Assembly: GCA_964570625.1 (NCBI GenBank)
Contig: CAZMYW010000018.1
Location: 1 to 45,499, forward strand
DNA: 45,499 bases
Reading direction: 5' to 3'
DNA from: JBFLXB01 sp964570625
GTDB taxonomy: Bacteria > Nitrospirota > Nitrospiria > 2-01-FULL-66-17
Part shown: one piece after another, positions 23,641 through 32,108 of the stretch
Position numbering within the stretch: position 1 is the stretch's first letter
How the letters are laid out: the number at the start of each line of letters is the position of its first letter
Translations under genes and position numbers: made by a program
Notes under the pieces: model-generated
What the model saw: only the letters and a program-made list of their open reading frames with translations
Databases searched by the model: none
Told to the model about the DNA's origin: nothing

Positions 23641-24069
23641 ATGAACGCACCGGTTGACTCGCTGCCAACGGTATCCCCGGCGGTGGTATCTTCGCCAGCC
23701 AAACCCCCGTACGACATCTATGCCATCGGCGTGATCTTCGTGCTGAATGTGGTGATGGACACCTGGTTGATCGTCGCCAACCCCGACTACGCATTGCCGG
23801 TGTTCGGCACTACGTTCACCGGAGCGTGGGGGTGGCTCGTCAAGATCCAGTCGCCCATTCTGCACGGAGTGCTCGGGTACGGGTTCCTGCGGCTGCGTCG
23901 CTGGAGTTACTGGCTGTACATGGCGTACGCCGGGTTCGGCCTGTCCAGCGCGCTCGTGAATCTCGTGGTCTTCGGTATGGGTCGGATTCGGATCATCTTC
24001 ATCGTCTCGCTCACGCTGATCACCGCCTACCTTTTCACCCGGAGACGCGTCTTTGTCCGAGCGGAATGA
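23641..24069 (+). CDS. Small multi-pass membrane protein
   Basis: A 142-residue protein starting with ATG at 23641. Residues 1-22 are soluble and proline-rich. Hydrophobic segments follow: IYAIGVIFVLNVVMDTWLIV, FGTTFTGAWGWLVKI with LHGVLGYGFL, YWLYMAYAGFGLSSALVNLVVF, and IIFIVSLTLITAYLFT. This makes four probable helices and a short basic tail. The family is not recognised. Its 3' end overlaps the NorD-like gene by 17 bases, which suggests coupling and a shared function. It may anchor the ATPase/VWA pair at the membrane; this is only inference. Confidence 0.75.
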   Translation: MNAPVDSLPTVSPAVVSSPAKPPYDIYAIGVIFVLNVVMDTWLIVANPDYALPVFGTTFTGAWGWLVKIQSPILHGVLGYGFLRLRRWSYWLYMAYAGFGLSSALVNLVVFGMGRIRIIFIVSLTLITAYLFTRRRVFVRAE

Positions 24070-26848
24070 CTTTTCACGGCTGCGGGCCCTGATCGATGTG
24101 GTCTCGTCCAAGGCCGCGGTCGTGTTCGATGACGCGGGGCCGGCCGTCGCCCCGCTGCTGAGTCCCGACGATCTGGCGCGATGGGTTGAGTTGGGGTGCG
24201 CGATCGCCGCGGGGTCCGGCGTATCCGCCGTCAAATTTTTTCGCGAAAGTCCGGCGCTGCTCGATCGAGTGCCGCCCGAGCGCCGACCCGGCGTTCTCCG
24301 GGTCGGTCGGGTCCTCGCACAACAGGAACCCAACGTGGCGCTGGAACTCCTTCGGCACGCCGCTCGGTTGGTCGAACGGCTGGACGACGCCGCGCTCGAG
24401 CAGTGGGGACGAATCGGGGCGGAGGTCGCGGGTCAGGACTACGACGCGGTGATCGAGTACGTGAAAGAAAGCGCGGACCTGGCGGGGGTGATCCCGATGG
24501 ATTCATTCTCGCTCTGGGCCGACCTCGGGGTGCGCTTGTCGCACGCAGATCGCTCGGTCAAAGATTTTCTGGCTCTGACCTATTTTCGTTCGAGCGCCGA
24601 GTGGCTGGGCGCGATCACCGACCCGAGTCTGCGCCCGCCGGCCCTCGCCCTGGCGTGCCGTGTCGCAGCGGCTGAGTTTCCTCCCGGCAGGTCACGGCGT
24701 CCGGGGCAGGTCGCACTCGACATTCTGCAATACGCGCACACCCTGCTGAGTGCCCTGCCGTCCGACGAGACGCGACGGGCCTGGTTGGCGCTGGGTGTTC
24801 GCGTGGCCGATCGCGCACCCGCCCTGGTCGAGACGTTCCTGCGTCACGCGCCCGACGTGATTCGGCTCGTGGAAGGGTCCGTCACCCGGCTGGAGGAGTG
24901 GGTCGCCGAAGGGCTGACCATCGCCGACGGACACGCCGAACGGGCCGAGGCGTTTTTTTCGCTGCGGTCCAAACAAGCGGTCGAGGTGGCGCAACGATTA
25001 TCTCGCGGAATCTTCCTGCGCGATATCAAAGCCACCCTGACGTACCTCGCGGAGGCGCTGTGCGGGCGTTCGGTCGAGATCCACCCGGGCCCCGGCGCAT
25101 CGAGTTCGCTGACGGAGCGCGGAGGCGTCATCACGCTGCCGGAAAAAATCACGGTCTACCCCGCACCGGACGACAACCTCCGGTTTTACCGCGTGCTCAC
25201 GCATCACGAGGCGGCTCACCTGGAATTCGGCACGTATGCCCCGATCCCCGCGGAGGCGGCGCATTGGTTCGGCGCAGGCGCGACCCCCGTTGAGGCCGAC
25301 CACGCCGCGTCGTTGATGACGCGGTTTCCCGACCCCGGCCTCGCGCAGAACCTGTGGACGATCGCGGAAGAAGCGCGGATCGATTTTTTGCTGCGCCACC
25401 ACTACCCCGGGCTACGGGCGGACATGGACCGCGTGCTCTTCGAGCAATTGCGCAGCCGCCCGAAGATCGAGACCCTGAGACGCCGAGAATCGATCCTTGA
25501 AGCGTTACTTCAACTCTCCGTCGCCGATACCGCCGACGTCCCGTTCCCGGTGCTTGAACCGGTGACCCAAGGGTACGACGTGATCAAGCGGCTCCGAACC
25601 CCCGGAGCCACGGTGATGGACGTGCTGCGCGCCGTGGTGGATTTATACCCGGTCGTGGCGGAGGGATTCGACGACCGCGCGGACCCCTCCTCTCAAGCCG
25701 AAGTCGCACCCGAACCCACGTCCGAGTTCGACCAGTTGGCCATGGGGCACGCGCCCATCGGATCGTTCGCGTTTCGCGACGCGCTGCAGGCCCCGCAGGT
25801 CACGATGGGGCAACACGGCGGGGAAGCGCGCCAGTCCCCGCCGGACGTTACGCACCTCCAGGACGCCGCCGACCGACGCGACGCCGCGGTCGGGCACCGC
25901 GACCCCCAACCCGGAGACCAGGTCGCGGCCGGCGCTTCCTCCACCGCCTCCGGATTCTGGTACGACGAATGGGACCACACCGGATTTGAATACCTGCCGC
26001 GGTGGTGCCGGGTGGACGAGTCCCCCGCGGTTCAAGCGTCGCCCGACGAGGTGGAGGCCTTGCTCGCGGAAACGCGAGGGATCGACGCGTCGCTCAGGCG
26101 CTACTTCGCGGTCCTTCGACCCGAAGCGTTTCGTAAGGCGAAACGCCAACCGGACGGCGATGAGGTCGATCTCGACGCCGCCACCGCCTCGGCGATCGAC
26201 CGCCGCGCAGGCTTGAGCCCGTCCGACCGGCTGTACATCCGGAGGGAAAAACGGGTTCGGGACGTGGCGGCGGCCGTGTTGATCGACACCAGCGGCTCGA
26301 CCGGCCGGCAGATCGAGGGGTCTTCCCACCGGCCCCGCCGCGTGATCGACGTCGAACGAGAGAGTCTGGCCTTGCTGGGCTCCGCGCTCCACGCGTTAGG
26401 CGATCAATTCGCGTTATACGCGTTCTCGGGCCAGTCCAGGCACGGCGTGAATTGTCGCGTGGTAAAAGGGTTCGACGAGCCGTTCGGTCCACCGGCGCTG
26501 GCCCGCATCGGCGGGTTGACCCCATCCGGGCAGAACCGCGACGGCGCGGCAATCCGCCACGTGAGCCGCCGGCTCCGGAGTCGCGCCGCCGCGGTCAAGC
26601 TCCTGATCCTCCTGTCGGACGGCCGACCGCTGGACGACGACTACACCGGCGACTACGCGCTGGACGATACCCGCGCCGCACTCCGAGAATGCCGCCTGGC
26701 GGGTGTCCATCCATTTTGCGTCACCGTGGACGACGGTGCCGACGATTATATCGAACGCCTGTACGGCGAGGTCCACTACACGGTCATTCACGACGTAACG
26801 GCGCTGCCCGAGCGGTTACCGCGGCTCTACAAACGGCTGACCACCTGA
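24053..26848 (+). CDS. NorD/CbbO-type VWA domain protein
   Basis: A 931-residue protein. The N-terminal ~340 residues are helical and repetitive (LSPDDLARWVELGCAI, LLRHAARLVERLDDAALEQW, WLALGVRVADRAPALVETFLRHAP) with no recognised family. HEAAH lies at 385-389, followed by WTIAEEARIDFLLR, a metallopeptidase-like pair also seen in NorD and CobT relatives. The C-terminal VWA domain has the MIDAS motif DTSGS (745-749), plus a conserved SDGRPLDDDYTGDYALDDTRAAL segment typical of NorD/CbbO. TTG at 24053 is the start. It is presumably the partner of the ATPase at 21730. Confidence 0.88.
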   Translation: MSERNDFSRLRALIDVVSSKAAVVFDDAGPAVAPLLSPDDLARWVELGCAIAAGSGVSAVKFFRESPALLDRVPPERRPGVLRVGRVLAQQEPNVALELLRHAARLVERLDDAALEQWGRIGAEVAGQDYDAVIEYVKESADLAGVIPMDSFSLWADLGVRLSHADRSVKDFLALTYFRSSAEWLGAITDPSLRPPALALACRVAAAEFPPGRSRRPGQVALDILQYAHTLLSALPSDETRRAWLALGVRVADRAPALVETFLRHAPDVIRLVEGSVTRLEEWVAEGLTIADGHAERAEAFFSLRSKQAVEVAQRLSRGIFLRDIKATLTYLAEALCGRSVEIHPGPGASSSLTERGGVITLPEKITVYPAPDDNLRFYRVLTHHEAAHLEFGTYAPIPAEAAHWFGAGATPVEADHAASLMTRFPDPGLAQNLWTIAEEARIDFLLRHHYPGLRADMDRVLFEQLRSRPKIETLRRRESILEALLQLSVADTADVPFPVLEPVTQGYDVIKRLRTPGATVMDVLRAVVDLYPVVAEGFDDRADPSSQAEVAPEPTSEFDQLAMGHAPIGSFAFRDALQAPQVTMGQHGGEARQSPPDVTHLQDAADRRDAAVGHRDPQPGDQVAAGASSTASGFWYDEWDHTGFEYLPRWCRVDESPAVQASPDEVEALLAETRGIDASLRRYFAVLRPEAFRKAKRQPDGDEVDLDAATASAIDRRAGLSPSDRLYIRREKRVRDVAAAVLIDTSGSTGRQIEGSSHRPRRVIDVERESLALLGSALHALGDQFALYAFSGQSRHGVNCRVVKGFDEPFGPPALARIGGLTPSGQNRDGAAIRHVSRRLRSRAAAVKLLILLSDGRPLDDDYTGDYALDDTRAALRECRLAGVHPFCVTVDDGADDYIERLYGEVHYTVIHDVTALPERLPRLYKRLTT

Positions 26849-27017
26849 GAGCCTGGCCATGAATGGTCATCTGCGGCGTTGCCGCTCCGCATCCGGTGCT
26901 CACGTACCCACCTCGTACGCTCCGCTCCGGTGCTCGCGGCGCCTGGCGACCTACCTTCAGGGATGGAAATGTCGGAAGTCCCCGAAGGGGGCATCTGACT
27001 CATTCCTGAACAGGCTC
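26849..27017 (+). repeat. GC-rich palindromic-ended repeat, copy C
   Basis: Begins directly after the NorD-like stop codon. The ends GAGCCTGGCCATGAATG and CATTCCTGAACAGGCTC are inverted with a few mismatches. The core matches copies A, B and D, and the inner block CCCCGAAGGGGGCATCTG is shared with copy A in reverse orientation. Confidence 0.8.
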
Positions 27018-27098
27018 TCGCCCATGAAAACCGGGGCATAAATTGACAGGCCCTTACGGCGGAATTACAATGGGGTCCCACGCGGAACGCCACAGCAC

Positions 27099-27953
27099 GT
27101 GAAAACCGTCGGTATCATCGCCAAACACCAGCACCACGACGCTAAACCCATCGTCGAGCAGTTGATCACGTGGCTGACGCAACACGATAAAGACGTCTTC
27201 CTCGACATCGACACCGCGGCGCTCGTCGGCTCGAAGACCGGCCTGCCCAAACCGAAAATCCCGCCGATGGTCGACCTGATGATCGTGCTGGGCGGCGACG
27301 GGACCCTGCTCAGCGTCGCCAGGCTGATCGAAAATCGCGACGTGCCGATCCTGGGCGTCAACCTCGGCGGGTTGGGATTCTTGACCGAAGTCACGCTCGA
27401 CGAGTTGTTTCTCACCCTCGAAAAAATCTTCAAAGCCGAATTCACGCCTGATCACCGGCTGTTGATCCGCGCGCAAGTGTTCCGCCAAGGCGAACGGGTG
27501 GTGTCCTCGTATTGTCTCAACGACACCGTGATCAGCAAAGGCGTGCTGGCGCGGATGATTCGCCTGGAAGTCTCGATCAACGGACAGTTCGTCACGTCAC
27601 TGCGGGGCGACGGGCTGATTCTCTCGACGCCGACCGGCTCCACCGCCTACTCCCTCTCGGCGGGCGGGCCCATCATCAACCCCAGCGTGGACGCCATGGT
27701 GTTCACGCCGATTTGCCCCCACACGTTGACCAACCGGCCGATCGTGATCCCGAGCAGCGCCGAGGTCCACGTCACGGTGAAAAGCCGGGAAGACGGCGCG
27801 ATGGTCACGTTCGACGGGCAGGTCGGTTTTACGCTTCGCCCCGACGACGTGATCGAGATCAAAGCCGCGGAGCACAAGATCACCTTGATCCGCGCGCCGG
27901 AAAAAAACTTCTACGCCATCCTCCGGGAAAAACTGAAGTGGGGAGAAGCCTGA
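27099..27953 (+). CDS. nadK: NAD kinase
   Basis: A 284-residue enzyme phosphorylating NAD to NADP. It contains the GGDGT motif (DLMIVLGGDGTLLSVARL), NLGGLGFLTEV, LNDTVISKGVLARMI, and the TPTGSTAYSLSAGGPI NAD-binding segment. GTG at 27099 is the start; a weak ribosome-binding site precedes it. The gene overlaps the beta-propeller gene by 16 bases. It stands apart from the NorD-like gene because copy C of the repeat lies between them. Confidence 0.97.
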   Translation: MKTVGIIAKHQHHDAKPIVEQLITWLTQHDKDVFLDIDTAALVGSKTGLPKPKIPPMVDLMIVLGGDGTLLSVARLIENRDVPILGVNLGGLGFLTEVTLDELFLTLEKIFKAEFTPDHRLLIRAQVFRQGERVVSSYCLNDTVISKGVLARMIRLEVSINGQFVTSLRGDGLILSTPTGSTAYSLSAGGPIINPSVDAMVFTPICPHTLTNRPIVIPSSAEVHVTVKSREDGAMVTFDGQVGFTLRPDDVIEIKAAEHKITLIRAPEKNFYAILREKLKWGEA

Positions 27954-29092
27954 CGCGCGTCACGGCGGCGCTCGCGGCCGCCGCGTGTGTGGCAGCCGCC
28001 CTCCCCGCCTTCGCCCAGCCCGGCACCTTGTGGACCAGTTGGCGCGTGGGGGCGCTGGTGCGCGCGCTCGCGGTCCAGGGTGACTCGATCTGGATCGGCA
28101 CCACCAACGGGGTGATGAAGTTTCACATCCCGACCGAGCGGAATCAGATCTACACCACGAAACACGGCCTGTTGAGCAACGTCGTGCTGGGCATCACGAT
28201 CGCCCCGGACAACGCGGCCTGGATCGGCACGTACGGGGGCGGGCTGACCCGTTTCGACGGCAACAACCGCTGGACAACGTACACCCCCTACGGCACCGGC
28301 GCCACCGGCCAGTACCGGTCCGCCTATGTCCGATATCAACCGGGAGAGGGCCTGGGCGACCTGTGGGTCTACCAGACGTTGTTTCTGTCCAACGGCACCA
28401 TGTGGGCGGCGACTTGGAAAGGAGCCAGCCGGTTCAACGGCAAGACCTTCACAACCTACTCGACCGGTGACGGCCTGGCGGACAAGTGGGTGTACTCCAT
28501 GGCGGTGGACCGCGACGGCCGGTTCTGGTTCGGGACCGAAGGCGGCGTCACCCGGTATGACGGGCGGACATGGACGAGTTGGACTCACCCAGACGGATTG
28601 GGCGCGTCGCTCCCACGCTCCACCACCGGACCCAAACCGTCCGCGCCGAGCCCGCACCACCAACAGTCCGACAAAGCCATTTCCGACTACAATCCGAATT
28701 ACGTCCTGGCCACCGCGATCGACCGCACCCAGAATAAATGGTTCGGGACGTGGGGCGGCGGGCTGTCGCGTTTCGACGGGACACAGTGGGTCACCTTCAC
28801 GACCAAAGACGGACTCGCGGGCAACGTGGTCAACGCGCTGGCGTTCGATCAGCGCGGCGTGTTGTGGGTCGGTACCGACGCGGGCGTGAGCCGGGTTGAC
28901 CCGAGCGGCTGCACTGCCGACGCGACCGGGCGCCCGTCGGGTGATTCCGTTTCTCCGCTTCGATGTCGGTTCACCACCTTCACCACCTTCGATGGTCTGT
29001 ATCACGACGCGGTCTACGCGGTTGCGATCGACGGAACCGGCGCCAAGTGGTTCGGTACCTACGGCGGCGTCAGCAAATACACCGGCTCATGA
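27938..29092 (+). CDS. Exported two-component-regulator-type beta-propeller protein
   Basis: A 384-residue protein. GTG at 27938, inside the nadK 3' end, is the best start because it gives a signal peptide (TAALAAAACVAAALPAFA, cleavage before QPG). The mature part is made of Reg_prop-type repeats with the pattern DGL...VYSMAVDRDGRFWFGTEGGVTRYDG and DGLAGNVVNALAFDQRGVLWVGTDAGVSR; at least six blades can be traced. Such propellers are usually sensory domains of hybrid histidine kinases, but this one has no kinase and ends after the propeller. It may be a free periplasmic sensor or binding protein. Why it is coupled to nadK is unknown. Confidence 0.85.
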   Translation: MGRSLTRVTAALAAAACVAAALPAFAQPGTLWTSWRVGALVRALAVQGDSIWIGTTNGVMKFHIPTERNQIYTTKHGLLSNVVLGITIAPDNAAWIGTYGGGLTRFDGNNRWTTYTPYGTGATGQYRSAYVRYQPGEGLGDLWVYQTLFLSNGTMWAATWKGASRFNGKTFTTYSTGDGLADKWVYSMAVDRDGRFWFGTEGGVTRYDGRTWTSWTHPDGLGASLPRSTTGPKPSAPSPHHQQSDKAISDYNPNYVLATAIDRTQNKWFGTWGGGLSRFDGTQWVTFTTKDGLAGNVVNALAFDQRGVLWVGTDAGVSRVDPSGCTADATGRPSGDSVSPLRCRFTTFTTFDGLYHDAVYAVAIDGTGAKWFGTYGGVSKYTGS

Positions 29093-29133
29093 CAGTGCCC
29101 CTAGGCCGGACGGCCCACCCACTCGCCGCGCCC

Positions 29134-29151
29134 CCGGGCCTTCTAGCCCGG
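29134..29151 (+). terminator. Hairpin after the beta-propeller gene
   Basis: CCGGGC-CTTCTA-GCCCGG forms a 6-bp GC stem with a 6-base loop about 40 bases after the stop codon. No T-run follows, so factor-independent termination is uncertain. Confidence 0.35.
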
Positions 29152-29238
29152 AGGAGGATGTTTTCCGTTGACTTCCCGGACGCCCCTCGGATACGATGAG
29201 CCTCTGTCGCAGCCCCGTCCGTTGAACGGAGTATATCC

Positions 29239-30627
29239 ATGAGTGACCCCCAACAAGGGCATTGTATTGTCGTGGTCGGCGCGGGACCGGCCGGCATGTC
29301 GGCAGCCGCCCAATTCGCCAAGAGTGGACACCGGGTCGTCATCCTCAACCGGGATTGCAAGGTCGGCGGCCTCGCCGAATACGGGATCTTTCCGAGCAAA
29401 CACCGCCTGCGCACCGGGCTCCAAAAAACGTACCGCGACATCCTCTCCAAACCCAACGTGCTCTATTTTGGAAATACCACCGTGGGACGCGGCAAGACCG
29501 TGACCGTGGACGAACTCCGCGGCCTCGGACCCGACGCGATCGTGTTCGGAACCGGCGCCCAGGGCACGAAAACGATCGGGGTGGAAGGTGATGATGCCGC
29601 CGGGGTCTTCCACGCCAAAGATGTCGTCTACCACTACAACCAACTCCCGGGGTTTTCCGAGCGGCCGTTCGACGTCGGTCAACGCGTGTGTGTGATCGGC
29701 ATCGGCGACGTCATGATCGATATCGCGCACTGGCTCATTCGATACAAGAACGTCCATGAAGTGACCGCCATCGTGCGTCGCGGTCCCGCAGAACGTAAGT
29801 ACAATCCCAAAGAAACACACGCGGTGTGCGCGAACATCGACAAAGACGCGCTCTCCCGCGAGTTCGCGCGGATTCGCGAGCGATTGGAGGCCGTCGGGCA
29901 GAGCCCGGACCAGGTCCACGCCGACATGGTGGGCGAATTCAAGAAGTGCGACCCGGCGGTCAGCGGCACGATGATGCGTTTTCGGTTTCTGTCCTCGCCG
30001 CGGAGGGTGCTGGTCGACGCACAAAACCGCGTGCGCGGCATCGAGGTGGAAAACACCCGCTTGGAAAAGAAGGGCGATGACACCGCGGCAAAAGGCACGG
30101 GCACGGTGGACGAAATCCGGTGCGACAGCGTGATCTTCGCGGTCGGCGATTGCGTCGACGAAGCGGTCGGCCTCCCCTACAAGACCGGAATGTTCACCAC
30201 CAATCCCACGCGATCCGGCAACGATCCCGACGACTCGTGGTTCCAAGTCTACGACGAAGCCACCAGTAAATTGTTGGACGGCGTCTTCGTGACCGGGTGG
30301 GCCAGAAAAGCGAGCGAAGGGCTGGTGGGCATCGCCAAGCGGGACGGTGAATGGTGCGCGGAGGTGGTGCACCGCTACCTCGCCACCCGCGCTCCGCGCC
30401 CCGCTGCCAAACTGGACGAACTGGGGCGACAATTAAAAGCCTTGATCGAGTCGCGCCAGACCGACGTAGTCACCAAGGACGACCTTCAGGTGCTGGGCGA
30501 CATCGAGCGCGAAGAGGCGGCGCGGGCCGGTGTCGAAGAGTTCAAGTTTCCCACGAACCAGGAAATCCTCGCCGCCATTCGACGCCGTCGCATGATGGTC
30601 AGCGGCGCAGAGTTCACGACGGCCTGA
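29239..30627 (+). CDS. NAD(P)-binding flavoprotein, adrenodoxin-reductase/FNR-like
   Basis: A 462-residue protein preceded by GGAG at a spacing of 8. The N-terminal FAD-binding motif is IVVVGAGPAGMSAAAQFAKSGH, followed by LAEYGIFPSKHRL, a pattern shared by ferredoxin-NADP reductases and glutamate-synthase small subunits. The second nucleotide-binding motif is CVIGIGDVMIDIAHWLI (usual form GxGNVAxDxAR), with IVRRGPAERKYNPKE probably binding NADP phosphate. The FAD-closing motif GWARKASEGLVGIAKRDG is intact. The C-terminal 60 residues are helical and not recognised. Electron partner is unknown; ferredoxin is the natural guess. It is 4 bases from the MoeA-like gene. Confidence 0.85.
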   Translation: MSDPQQGHCIVVVGAGPAGMSAAAQFAKSGHRVVILNRDCKVGGLAEYGIFPSKHRLRTGLQKTYRDILSKPNVLYFGNTTVGRGKTVTVDELRGLGPDAIVFGTGAQGTKTIGVEGDDAAGVFHAKDVVYHYNQLPGFSERPFDVGQRVCVIGIGDVMIDIAHWLIRYKNVHEVTAIVRRGPAERKYNPKETHAVCANIDKDALSREFARIRERLEAVGQSPDQVHADMVGEFKKCDPAVSGTMMRFRFLSSPRRVLVDAQNRVRGIEVENTRLEKKGDDTAAKGTGTVDEIRCDSVIFAVGDCVDEAVGLPYKTGMFTTNPTRSGNDPDDSWFQVYDEATSKLLDGVFVTGWARKASEGLVGIAKRDGEWCAEVVHRYLATRAPRPAAKLDELGRQLKALIESRQTDVVTKDDLQVLGDIEREEAARAGVEEFKFPTNQEILAAIRRRRMMVSGAEFTTA

Positions 30628-30631
30628 CGGC

Positions 30632-31645
30632 ATGGCCGTGTCATCCGCCCCGACGCCTGGAGAGCCGGACCCGGTTCAATCTGCGCTCGATCGATTCCTC
30701 TCCGCCTTTCCCGGCGGTCCCTGCATTGTCGAGCACGTGACCTTGGACGAAGGCCTCGATCGCGTGGCGGCAAGCGACATCGCCGCGGTGGTCGATTCGC
30801 CTCCTTACCCGCGTGCGATCGTCGAAGGGTACCTGGTCAATCCGGCTGACACCGCGTCGGCCTCAACGGCCACTCCGGTCACGTTGTCCATCGCCGGGGT
30901 CATCCGCCCGGGAGACGTCCCGCCCCAACACCTCGCCCCGAACACGACATGGGAGGTGTCCACCGGTAGCGCGATCCCGTCCGGAACCTGGAGCGTGCTC
31001 AAGTTGTGGGACGTCACCACGGCGAATCGCCGCGTTGTGTGCACCGTCGCTCCGGCGGAACACGCGAATATCGAGGCGCAGGGCTGTGATCTCAGGCAGG
31101 GAACGGTCGTCGTGGCCAAAGGCTCTCGGCTCGGTCCGGATGAGGTCGCCCTGCTCGCGGCTCAAGGGTATGACTCCATTCCAGTATCAGGACGGCCGAT
31201 CGTTGGAATTTTCGGCTCCGGCAACGAGGTGGTCCCGCACACGGCCCGCCTCACACCAGGAGCCATCTGGGACTGCAATACTCCCGCGTTAGCCGCGTTC
31301 GTCCGGAGGGAAGGCGGGGTTCCCAAGACCTTCGGCGTGATTCGCGACGACTTCGACGCGTTCCTCCGTGCCCTGACCGGCGCGCTTCCTCACTGCGCCA
31401 TGATCGTGATCGCGGGCGGCACCGCCGTGGGTGGACGAGAGTTTGTGAAGGATTTGGTAGCGGCCTTGGGCGCTCCCGGCGTTTTGGTCAACGGAGTACC
31501 CATGCGCTCGGGGAAACCCTTGATCATGGGCGTGGCCGGGGAGGTTCCTATCGTCTGCGTCGCCGGTCACCCCCCGGAAGCGCTTCGCGGCTTCCGGCTC
31601 TTCGGTGTACCCGCACTGGGCAGATTGCTCGGAAAAACAGCGTAG
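30632..31645 (+). CDS. Divergent, shortened MoeA-like protein
   Basis: A 337-residue protein resembling molybdopterin molybdotransferase MoeA, which inserts molybdate into molybdopterin. Normal MoeA has a conserved SxMDGYAV block; here the position reads AIVEGYLV (residues 62-69), so the catalytic Asp is replaced. The TG-x-x-P-GAD block is replaced by TGSAIPSGTW, and GDELV reads GNEVV. The central MoCF-type domain is recognisable (IVGIFGSGNEVVPHT, MIVIAGGTAVGGREFVKDLV, VLVNGVPMRSGKPLIMGV). The usual C-terminal domain IV (about 70 residues) seems absent. It is co-oriented with and 4 bases from the flavoprotein gene. A non-catalytic or altered role is likely. Confidence 0.75.
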   Translation: MAVSSAPTPGEPDPVQSALDRFLSAFPGGPCIVEHVTLDEGLDRVAASDIAAVVDSPPYPRAIVEGYLVNPADTASASTATPVTLSIAGVIRPGDVPPQHLAPNTTWEVSTGSAIPSGTWSVLKLWDVTTANRRVVCTVAPAEHANIEAQGCDLRQGTVVVAKGSRLGPDEVALLAAQGYDSIPVSGRPIVGIFGSGNEVVPHTARLTPGAIWDCNTPALAAFVRREGGVPKTFGVIRDDFDAFLRALTGALPHCAMIVIAGGTAVGGREFVKDLVAALGAPGVLVNGVPMRSGKPLIMGVAGEVPIVCVAGHPPEALRGFRLFGVPALGRLLGKTA

Positions 31646-31660
31646 CGGGCTCCTCGCCCG
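31646..31660. terminator. Hairpin between converging genes
   Basis: CGGGC-TCCTC-GCCCG directly after the MoeA-like stop, in the 38-base gap to the converging PilZ gene. Possibly a two-way terminator; no T-run is visible. Confidence 0.3.
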
Positions 31661-31683
31661 AATCGCCCTGAGATCGTCTTGCC

Positions 31684-32004
31684 TTACTGGGAATTTGTCA
31701 CGAACAACTTGATCTTGGCTCGATCTTCGTCCGTCATCTGACCGAACTCGATCCCCATCCCCACCGCCTGTTGGTGCCATGTCACGGTGCCTTCCCCGGT
31801 GACCGGCTGATCCCACGGTGTATTGGTCAGCCGAAAGCTGAACGTCACGCGCGAGCCCGGAGGAAGAGGATTCGGGACATCAACGAACAACCCCTGCTCA
31901 CTGAGGTCCGTCATCCGGGCCGTCATTGGGGGGCTGTCGCTGGTGTAACGGATTTCAATCAGGTGCGGTATCCGAGGACCGCGGCGCCGGTCTGAGGATT
32001 CCAT
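31684..32004 (-). CDS. PilZ domain protein
   Basis: A 106-residue single-domain protein that probably binds cyclic di-GMP. The N-terminal RxxxR motif is in RRRGPRIPHLIEIRY, and the DxSxxG motif is DLSEQG. A typical PilZ ending follows (GTVTWHQQAVGMGIEFGQMTDEDRAKIKLFV). The ATG at 32004 has GGAGG upstream at a spacing of 6-7; a GTG four codons upstream is weaker. It ends the long minus-strand run. Target processes such as motility or exopolysaccharide are not shown by neighbours. Confidence 0.9.
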   Translation of the reverse strand: MESSDRRRGPRIPHLIEIRYTSDSPPMTARMTDLSEQGLFVDVPNPLPPGSRVTFSFRLTNTPWDQPVTGEGTVTWHQQAVGMGIEFGQMTDEDRAKIKLFVTNSQ

Positions 32005-32108
32005 ATCGCCCTCCACGAGTGGCCGATACGATCAGGCGTCGCTAAGTGTAGCACACGAACCCGGGATATCTCGTCCGGTCGCGATCACCTCCCGCCCGGT
32101 TCAGACTA

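Noticed and set aside
25202..25219. Active zinc peptidase within the VWA protein
   Set aside because: The HEAAH motif is real, but NorD/CobT relatives carry it with no proven protease activity, so I do not call the protein a peptidase.
29093..29238. Riboswitch or small RNA in the gap before the flavoprotein gene
   Set aside because: Only a short GC hairpin is visible; no recognisable riboswitch core.
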